Shown in pieces: positions 7,100 through 11,590 of a stretch of DNA of 11,590 nt. Each line of letters starts with the position of its first letter. The first letter of the stretch is position 1. The stretch lies in assembly GCA_023443925.1 (NCBI GenBank), contig JAEZSL010000005.1:1-11590 (forward strand), read 5' to 3'. The position numbers were made by a program, and so were the translations under genes. This DNA is from Bacillota bacterium (GTDB lineage: Bacteria; Bacillota_A; Clostridia; Lachnospirales; Lachnospiraceae). Below the pieces are notes generated by a model that saw only the letters and a list, made by a program, of their open reading frames with translations, was not told the DNA's origin and did not search any database.

Positions 7100-7132
7100 A
7101 AATGACCTGTACCCTAAAAAAGGATACAGGTC
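7100..7132 (-). terminator. Riboswitch expression platform: leader terminator
   Basis: Read leftward, GACCTGTATCCT (7121-7132) pairs with AGGGTACAGGTC (7104-7115), giving 12 pairs with one G-U and a six-T loop, followed by ATTTT. The G-U pair is a mismatch on the other strand, so the hairpin is best in the oadB leader RNA. Its 5' arm contains CCTGTATC, which is also the 3' strand of aptamer helix P1. The two folds exclude each other, as in transcription-controlling riboswitches. It lies about 60 bases before the oadB start. Confidence 0.78.
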
Positions 7133-7243
7133 TTGTCATTTAAAATTAAACCAGAACATTTTTGTTCATGATGTTGATTTAATTGCAAAAATACTGCTAT
7201 TAAATAAATATAAGTAATATTTTGCTGACTACTCCCCTATATC
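7123..7243 (-). promoter_or_regulatory. yybP-ykoY type (Mn2+) riboswitch aptamer in the oadB leader
   Basis: Read leftward, P1 is GATATAGG (7236-7243) with CCTGTATC (7123-7130). The conserved GGGGAGTAG (7229-7237) follows the 5' strand. A first hairpin forms from GCAAAA (7220-7225) and TTTTGC (7185-7190). Next, TTAAATC (7176-7182) pairs with GGTTTAA (7146-7152) around the internal loop AACATCAT and the inner hairpin GAACA/TGTTC (7163-7167, 7154-7158). This reproduces the Mn-binding arm of the Lactococcus aptamer as I remember it, where CAAAGUC pairs with GGCUUUG. The 3' side reads ACAAGACC, close to the family's GCAAGACC. Characterised members bind Mn2+, stabilise P1 and so prevent termination, which would switch oadB on with manganese. 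The family assignment rests on motif and helix comparison from memory. Confidence 0.82.
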
Positions 7244-7254
7244 TAATTACAATA

Positions 7255-7283
7255 AAAGTACCATAAATAATAAAAGAAGTCAA
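7255..7283 (-). promoter_or_regulatory. Promoter of the riboswitch-oadB operon
   Basis: Read leftward, TTGACT (7278-7283) is followed after 17 bases by TACTTT (7255-7260), with TGG just before it as an extended -10 element. The predicted start near 7248 is only five bases before aptamer helix P1, which supports both the promoter and the riboswitch. Confidence 0.65.
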
Positions 7284-7310
7284 TATAAATGAAAGAAATG
7301 TATGCAATTA

Positions 7311-7339
7311 TTACAAATAATTATAATATATGGTATAAT
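7311..7339 (+). promoter_or_regulatory. Sigma-A promoter of the methyltransferase gene
   Basis: TTACAA (7311-7316), a 17-base spacer and TATAAT (7334-7339) form a near-consensus promoter. The start would be near 7346, giving a leader of about 120 bases. It points away from the oadB promoter, and the two do not overlap. Confidence 0.8.
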
Positions 7340-7398
7340 ACGATTACAGATTAAGATAAATATAATATTAGCTGATTTTAAGGGGAAAAGGCAGAATA

Positions 7399-7445
7399 AA
7401 AGCCTGATGATAAAGCCTTATGATAAATCCGGAACCAGATTCCGG
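7399..7445 (+). repeat. Leader tandem repeat and hairpin before the methyltransferase gene
   Basis: AAAGCCTGATGAT (7399-7411) is followed at once by AAAGCCTTATGAT (7412-7424), 12 of 13 bases identical. CCGGAA (7429-7434) and TTCCGG (7440-7445) then form a short perfect hairpin with a five-base loop. The hairpin ends 12 bases before the ribosome site AAAGGAG (7458-7464). No known riboswitch class is recognised. Confidence 0.5.
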
Positions 7446-7468
7446 CATAGCAGGTATAAAGGAGATTC

Positions 7469-8950
7469 ATGATTAGAGATACTTTTGAAAAAATTAAAGA
7501 TCAAAACGACACCAGACAGAATTTAATCAAGTTACGAGCCGAGTTAAAGGAGGGTCATAATAAAGCCGCTTTATTGTATCAGCTTGGCGGTAACTACACG
7601 ATTTTTGAGCAATTGCTGGAAAATGAGGATGCAAAAGTAAGAAAAAATACGGCTTTGATAATGGGAGAACTGGCGGTGCCGGAGTTTCTTAATAAATTAA
7701 TGGAAGCTTACTATAAAGAGACACAGCTCTTTGTCAGAAGTTCTTATCTGACGGCTTTAAGTGAACTGGATTATAACAGTATACTGCCGGAATTAAAGGA
7801 AAGACTGAAGGTTTTAAGTACCAAGGAAACAACGGAGGCCGATAGAAAACATATCAATGAGGAGATGCGGGTACTATCTGACCTTATTATATCTGCCGAA
7901 GGAATAAAACGCCATGTGTTTACAGGCTTTCAGGTACCTTCCCGGTTGGTGCTGCTGACGAACCGGAATTTCATACCCATTACCCTGGAACAGATTAAGA
8001 ACGGTGAAGCAAGAGAATTCAATGCCGGCATTATAGTAAAAACCTCCGATTTAAACCAGCTGCTCTCGATTCGGACCTACAGCGAGCTGCTGTTTATGCT
8101 TGAAGATTTAAAGACCTGCAAAGGTGATGCTGCCACGGCTGCAAAAAGCCTGGCAGGAAGCAGTCTGTTAAAATTTCTGGGAGACAGACATGATAAGGGT
8201 GGGCAATTTTATTTTAGGATTGAACTAAAAAGTAAAGCAGATCTGGCTAAAAAAAGTGCATTTACAAAAAAGCTGGGACTTGAACTGGAACGTTTAACCG
8301 GCAGACGGCTGATTAACAGTCCTTCAAATTACGAGTTTGAAATAAGACTCATTGAAAATAAGGAAGGCAGCTACAATTTGTTAATAAAACTATTTACCCT
8401 GACAGATGAGCGGTTTACCTATCGAAAACATGCGGTTGCGGCCAGTATTCAGCCGGTGAACGCGGCTCTTACGGCGGCTCTTGCCGGGGATTATCTAAAA
8501 GAAGGAGCTCAGATTTTGGATCCCTTTTGCGGAGTTGGTACCATGCTGGTGGAGCGTCATAAACTGGTGAAGGCCGATACCATATACGGATTGGACATTT
8601 ACGGCGATGCCATTGAGAAAGCAAAAGAGAATTCCAAAGAAGCACATACCATCATTCATTATATTAACCGGGACTTTTTTGACTTCAGGCATGAGTATTT
8701 ATTTGATGAAATCATTACAGATATGCCAAGGAAAATGGGACATACGGAAGAAACGCAAATTATTGAACTTTACAGAAGGTTTTTCATAAAAGCCAAGGAG
8801 CATTTAAAAAAAGACGGAATTATGATTTTGTATTCCCATAACCGGGAGTTAGTAAGAAAGCTGTTGAATCCTAAATTCTACCGGCTGGAGAGGGAGTATG
8901 AGATATCTAAAAAGGAAGGCTCCTATGTTTATATCATTCGGAATATATAA
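7469..8950 (+). CDS. HEAT-THUMP-like RNA methyltransferase
   Basis: This 493-residue cytoplasmic protein is predicted to methylate RNA using S-adenosylmethionine. Residues about 30-145 are helical HEAT-like repeats (VRKNTALIMGELAVPEFLNK, VRSSYLTALSELD). Residues about 245-320 resemble a THUMP RNA-binding fold ending in TYRKHAVAASIQPVNAALTA, the usual lead-in to UPF0020-type enzymes. The Rossmann part (about 325-493) has motif I ILDPFCGVGTMLVER (349-363), GLDIYGDAIEKAKEN (motif II, 374-388) and ITDMPRKMG (416-424) as motif IV. Motif IV lacks the usual NPPY/DPPY and looks most like the DMPFG form of eukaryotic THUMPD2/3 guanosine-N2 methyltransferases, so a tRNA or rRNA m2G activity is my best guess. 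AAAGGAG lies four bases before the ATG. The last eight codons form the first unit of a tandem repeat array, so the natural C-terminus is VYIIRNI. The gene is transcribed alone. Confidence 0.85.
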   Translation: MIRDTFEKIKDQNDTRQNLIKLRAELKEGHNKAALLYQLGGNYTIFEQLLENEDAKVRKNTALIMGELAVPEFLNKLMEAYYKETQLFVRSSYLTALSELDYNSILPELKERLKVLSTKETTEADRKHINEEMRVLSDLIISAEGIKRHVFTGFQVPSRLVLLTNRNFIPITLEQIKNGEAREFNAGIIVKTSDLNQLLSIRTYSELLFMLEDLKTCKGDAATAAKSLAGSSLLKFLGDRHDKGGQFYFRIELKSKADLAKKSAFTKKLGLELERLTGRRLINSPSNYEFEIRLIENKEGSYNLLIKLFTLTDERFTYRKHAVAASIQPVNAALTAALAGDYLKEGAQILDPFCGVGTMLVERHKLVKADTIYGLDIYGDAIEKAKENSKEAHTIIHYINRDFFDFRHEYLFDEIITDMPRKMGHTEETQIIELYRRFFIKAKEHLKKDGIMILYSHNRELVRKLLNPKFYRLEREYEISKKEGSYVYIIRNI

Positions 8951-9118
8951 GTTTAGATCATACGGAAAATATAAGTTTTAATCATTCGGAAAATATAAGT
9001 TTTAATCATTCGGAATATATAAGTTTTAATCATTCGGAATATATAAGTTTATATCATACGGAAAATATAAGTTTAAATCATTCAGAATATATAAGTTTAT
9101 ATCATTCGAAATATAATA
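8927..9118 (+). repeat. 24-bp tandem repeat array starting inside the methyltransferase gene
   Basis: Eight direct repeats follow one another with an exact 24-base period: 8927, 8951, 8975, 8999, 9023, 9047, 9071 and 9095; the last is degraded at its end. Each starts GTTT, carries ATCATTCGGAA or a close variant, and the first seven end in ATATAA. Unit 1 is the last eight codons of the methyltransferase, VYIIRNI and stop. Each of the first seven units keeps TAA at the same place, so gain or loss of units leaves the protein end unchanged. Each unit also contains the short dyad ATTC-G-GAAT. No terminator is visible after the gene, so the array may serve as its 3' end. Confidence 0.93.
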
Positions 9119-9131
9119 TGTAATAAGCAAG

Positions 9132-9168
9132 TTGACAGATAAATAACAAAAGAAGGCTGTTTTATAAT
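9132..9168 (+). promoter_or_regulatory. Possible promoter of the ArsR-type gene
   Basis: A perfect TTGACA (9132-9137) and a perfect TATAAT (9163-9168) are present but 25 bases apart, too far for normal sigma-A spacing. TATAAT may work with a poor -35 or an activator. TGTAA (9169-9173) and TTACA (9187-9191) form a spaced dyad between the -10 and the start codon that could be an autoregulatory operator. Confidence 0.35.
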
Positions 9169-9191
9169 TGTAAGGAAAGGCAGGAATTACA

Positions 9192-10115
9192 GTGGCAAAA
9201 ATTGTTGAACTAAATATGGAAAATGAAGAAGAACTATGCGAAGTCGCAAAAGCTTTATCATCGCCGGTTCGCATAGAAATACTTAAGTTACTGTATCATG
9301 AAGGTTTAATCATTAATGAGATTGCAAAAAAGCTAAGGATTCCTCCTTCCAGTGCCGCGCTTCATGTTAAGATTCTTGAAAAAGCCAATCTGATACGGCT
9401 GGAAGAACAGCCCGGTACCAGAGGCTCTATGAAGCTTTGCAGCCGAAAAAAAGATTATGTCAATATTAGCTTAATAGCAGCTAATTATCATATTAATGAA
9501 GTTGCAAGCGTGGAAATGCCCATTGGAGCCTTCTCGGAGTGCAGGGTAGTTCCAACCTGTGGTCTTGCTGACAAGGAACATATCATTGGAATGGAGGATA
9601 CGGAGTATTGCTTTTACCTGCCCGAGCGGATCCATGCACAGATTATCTGGAGTTCGGGCGGATATCTGGAATACCGTTTTCCGAATCTGGTGCCGCCGGG
9701 AAGGGAGCTTAAAAAGGCATGTGTTTCTATGGAAATCTGTTCGGAGGCACCCGGCTACCGGGAAGACTGGAAATCGGACATAACCGTATGGATTAACGGG
9801 CAGGACTGCGGAACCTTTACCTGTCCGGGGGATTTTGGGTCCAGAAGAGGACGGTTAAATCCCGTTACCTGGGTATCCGGCAATACTCAGCATGGCCTGC
9901 TGATGAAATGGGAAATCTGCCGGGACGGTTCGTATATTAACGAGAAAAAAGTGAATGAATGCTGTATAAACGAGCTTAATCTTATGGAACAGTCCGCCAT
10001 AACGCTTCGGATCGGAAACAAACTGGATGCGAAATATATAGGAGGGTTTAATTTATTTGGAAAGGAATTCGGGGATTATGCTCAGGATATTATATTGAAT
10101 GTAGAGTACGGTTAA
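9192..10115 (+). CDS. ArsR-type HTH regulator with C-terminal sensor-like domain
   Basis: This is a 307-residue predicted transcription factor. Residues about 12-90 are an ArsR-like winged helix (VAKALSSPVRIEILKLL, then INEIAKKLRIPPSSAALHVK, a wing, and KLCSRKKDYV). ArsR repressors are usually near 100 residues, so the remaining 215 residues are a separate domain rich in beta strands. It has WINGQDCGTFTCPGDFGSRR, RLNPVTWVSGNTQHGLLMKW and GGFNLFGKEFGDYAQDIIL. I recall this C-terminal pattern from Firmicute ArsR-type proteins near sugar transport and glycoside genes, so it probably binds a carbohydrate. The metal-binding ELCVCD motif of ArsR sensors is absent. The GTG start at 9192 has CAGGA six bases and AAGGAAAGG eleven bases upstream. 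The next gene downstream is a sugar-binding lipoprotein, the likely regulated target. Confidence 0.85.
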   Translation: MAKIVELNMENEEELCEVAKALSSPVRIEILKLLYHEGLIINEIAKKLRIPPSSAALHVKILEKANLIRLEEQPGTRGSMKLCSRKKDYVNISLIAANYHINEVASVEMPIGAFSECRVVPTCGLADKEHIIGMEDTEYCFYLPERIHAQIIWSSGGYLEYRFPNLVPPGRELKKACVSMEICSEAPGYREDWKSDITVWINGQDCGTFTCPGDFGSRRGRLNPVTWVSGNTQHGLLMKWEICRDGSYINEKKVNECCINELNLMEQSAITLRIGNKLDAKYIGGFNLFGKEFGDYAQDIILNVEYG

Positions 10116-10147
10116 TGAAAACCAGTTCGCAGGAACTGTTAGAATGG

Positions 10148-10200
10148 TTTCGGATGAGAAACTCTGGATTATCGGTTATCCGAAATATTTGTTATATTTT
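10148..10200 (+). terminator. Possible terminator after the ArsR-type gene
   Basis: TTTCGGAT (10148-10155) pairs perfectly with ATCCGAAA (10178-10185) and is followed by a T-rich but interrupted tail to TATATTTT (10193-10200). The loop of 22 bases is long. A smaller hairpin, CAGTTC (10123-10128) with GAACTG (10133-10138), lies just before it without a T-run. Confidence 0.4.
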
Positions 10201-10997
10201 AAAGTACATATGATAAAAAATACAAGCCGGTCTGTTTCAACCACCAGTAACCAGGAAGAATAGAAGCTATATACGGCCGGCTGCAGTAATGATTAAGATT
10301 TTCAGGGGATTTAGAAGGTGTGATTAAAGGTATTAGAAACAGAGTCCTTTGAGCATACAATCTTACAATCCGGTTATCACTTTAGGCAGCAGGAGCTACA
10401 TGTTATTCAGCAATTAAACTTTTAGCAAGTTAAGTATTAAAAACAATAATCCAGCCAAACAATACACATCTTTTACAGGTCAGGAATAACAAAGCATGAG
10501 AATTCATTATAGGATATGATTAACAAAGTGTAATAAATTCATTAGGTCATGTATATCTATTCTAATATTAAGTTAAATATATATAAATCTATTGTCTGGT
10601 CATGTACACAAATCCGTATCATCCAAAAATGATCATACTAATATTAAGTAAAGATATCAAATCTGTATCATCCAAGAATGATAATACAATTATCAAGTAA
10701 AGCAAACACTCTAAACAAATCTAGAACAATAATTCTATCATTTTGAAAGTAAAATAAATCTAATAACAAGTCAGACAAAATAAATCCATCGAATCAAATG
10801 TAAAAATAGCAATCTATTATCAAACGAAGTATATAAATTCGAATAATCTAATAACAATCCTGTCCCAATCAGCAAACAAAGAAAATAAGTATAAACACAG
10901 TAATTACGGAATAAGCTGATTTAAAGTAATACAACAAAAATATTGTTTAAATAGTAATTATAGTTATAAATTATACTGAAATAATAATTGGAAAATA
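10201..10997. other. Gene-poor AT-rich stretch
   Basis: No convincing gene lies here. The left third (to about 10440) has mixed composition and the spaced inverted repeat AGCCGG/CCGGCT (near 10225 and 10275). From about 10440 the DNA is very AT-rich, with A in excess on the given strand and many stops in all frames I checked by eye. It may be decayed coding or repeat DNA. Confidence 0.6.
10487..10702 (+). repeat. Decayed direct repeats in the intergenic stretch
   Basis: Two 44-base copies at 10610-10653 and 10659-10702 agree at about 38 positions; both share TATCATCCAA and AAGTAAAG and contain a small ATCAT/ATGAT hairpin. A second, weaker pair lies at 10487-10520 and 10521-10554, sharing TAACAAAG and AATTCATTA. 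Part of the first unit (CTAATATTAAGT) recurs at 10562-10573. The function is unknown. Confidence 0.6.
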
Positions 10998-11026
10998 TTG
11001 ACATTTTATATAAAATCACTTAATAT
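10998..11026 (+). promoter_or_regulatory. Promoter with internal palindrome upstream of the binding lipoprotein
   Basis: TTGACA (10998-11003), a 17-base spacer and TAATAT (11021-11026) form a good sigma-A promoter. The perfect 14-bp palindrome ATTTTATATAAAAT (11003-11016) lies inside the spacer, where a bound repressor would block polymerase. The start near 11033 leaves a leader of about 200 bases in which I recognise no known riboswitch. Confidence 0.68.
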
Positions 11027-11234
11027 GATGAGTAAGGAACAATAAATATGTTTTAATATTCATTTTGTTTCCGGATAGCAGAGAGATTCAACAAAATTTA
11101 TGTTTAAATTAGATTTGTCTTCTATATGAATCTGTGTTTGGAAAGTATTTCTCAAGCCAGCAATTAGAATTGGTAAGCAGAGATATTTTAGACATGACTT
11201 TGTTCGGATCAAATTTTAAAAGGGAGGTATCTAT

Positions 11235-11590
11235 ATGAAGAAAAAATTATTATGTGCATTGGCAGCGGTAAGCCTTCTTGTCTTTTCCTTCGCCGGTTGC
11301 TCCGGCAAGGATACGGCCGATACGGCAAGTACGGATAACGGACAGAAACAAACCGGTGCCGCCGATACGAAAGAGAATGCCTCAACAGACACGGTGGATG
11401 TAAATGAAGACGGTACGGTTAATAACCCAGAGAATGTGAAGACAGAGGACGGAAAGCTGGTATTCTGGTCTTTATTCAGCGGCGGGGACGGCTCCTTTAT
11501 GGATTCCATTATTTCTGATTATAATAAAACCGGCCCCTCCATGGGTGTCCAGTCAATTATGTTGGTCTGGGGAGATTATTATACGAAGCT
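11235..11590 (+). CDS. ABC transporter extracellular solute-binding lipoprotein (partial, 5' end)
   Basis: The first 118 codons of this gene are in the window; the frame is open to the right edge. Residues 1-21 are a lipoprotein signal (MKKKLLCALAAVSLLVFSFA) with lipobox FAGC, so Cys22 should be lipid-modified and the protein held on the outer face of the membrane. A flexible Asp/Thr/Asn/Gly-rich linker (about 23-72) follows. Then LVFWSLFSGGDGSFMDSIIS (75-94) and a VWGDYYTK stretch mark the start of a family 1 solute-binding fold, typical for oligosaccharide or sugar uptake. GGGAGG (11222-11227) lies seven bases before the ATG. Permease genes would be expected downstream. The nearby ArsR-type protein is a likely regulator. 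Confidence 0.9.
   Translation, partial: MKKKLLCALAAVSLLVFSFAGCSGKDTADTASTDNGQKQTGAADTKENASTDTVDVNEDGTVNNPENVKTEDGKLVFWSLFSGGDGSFMDSIISDYNKTGPSMGVQSIMLVWGDYYTK

Noticed and set aside
8927..9118. CRISPR-like array
   Set aside because: The units are directly adjacent with a 24-base period and no unique spacers, and no cas gene is near.
9026..9274. Leftward 82-codon frame with repeated INLYIPND-like units
   Set aside because: It is only the reverse reading of the 24-bp repeat array plus the 5' end of the ArsR-type gene, with no ribosome site or promoter.
11033..11234. Riboswitch in the long leader of the binding lipoprotein gene
   Set aside because: No conserved motif or convincing multi-helix fold of a known class was seen.
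11231..11509. Leftward 92-codon frame at the right edge
   Set aside because: It is antisense to the lipoprotein gene, which has a clear ribosome site, lipobox and solute-binding motif in the forward frame.

Overview
The window looks like chromosome of a low-GC anaerobic Firmicute, most likely a clostridium of the Lachnospiraceae type. The evidence is AT-rich intergenic DNA, strong AGGAGG-type ribosome binding sites, sigma-A promoters, and the gene repertoire: a CAP-domain secreted protein, a DUF4474 protein, an OadB-type membrane carboxylase subunit, an ABC sugar-binding lipoprotein, and a ferredoxin next to a Crp/Fnr regulator. The assignment is inferred from content only. No tRNA, rRNA, CRISPR array, insertion sequence or phage gene was seen.

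Left part (1-3200): a secreted FN3-CAP protein (+) ends at a rightward terminator. A leftward Fe-S protein gene and a rightward Crp/Fnr regulator gene follow, transcribed divergently from a shared region of about 266 bp. That region carries three dyads of the 5-4-5 type used by Crp/Fnr proteins. Two of them sit about 41.5 bp from candidate start sites, which suggests that the regulator controls both itself and the Fe-S gene.

Middle part (3201-7468): a leftward two-gene operon encodes a membrane-anchored DUF4474 protein and a metallophosphoesterase. To its right is a second leftward operon: an OadB-type membrane subunit and a 51-residue single-span protein that resembles OadG. No biotin-carrying or carboxyltransferase (alpha) subunit is present. 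The leader of this operon reads as a yybP-ykoY type (Mn2+) riboswitch. The 3' strand of its P1 helix is also the 5' strand of a terminator hairpin, and a promoter is placed exactly to start transcription at the aptamer. This is the most striking thing in the window, because it links an OadB-like ion pump without its decarboxylase to manganese.

Right part (7469-11590): a rightward methyltransferase gene with HEAT-like, THUMP-like and Rossmann parts has its own good promoter. Its last eight codons are the first unit of a 24-bp tandem repeat array that runs on for about 170 bp. Next comes an ArsR-type regulator with a large C-terminal sensor-like domain. A gene-poor, AT-rich stretch of 1.1 kb with decayed direct repeats follows, and then a well-formed promoter with a palindrome in its spacer. 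This drives the start of a sugar ABC transporter binding lipoprotein that is cut by the window edge. The ArsR-type protein is the obvious candidate regulator of that transporter.
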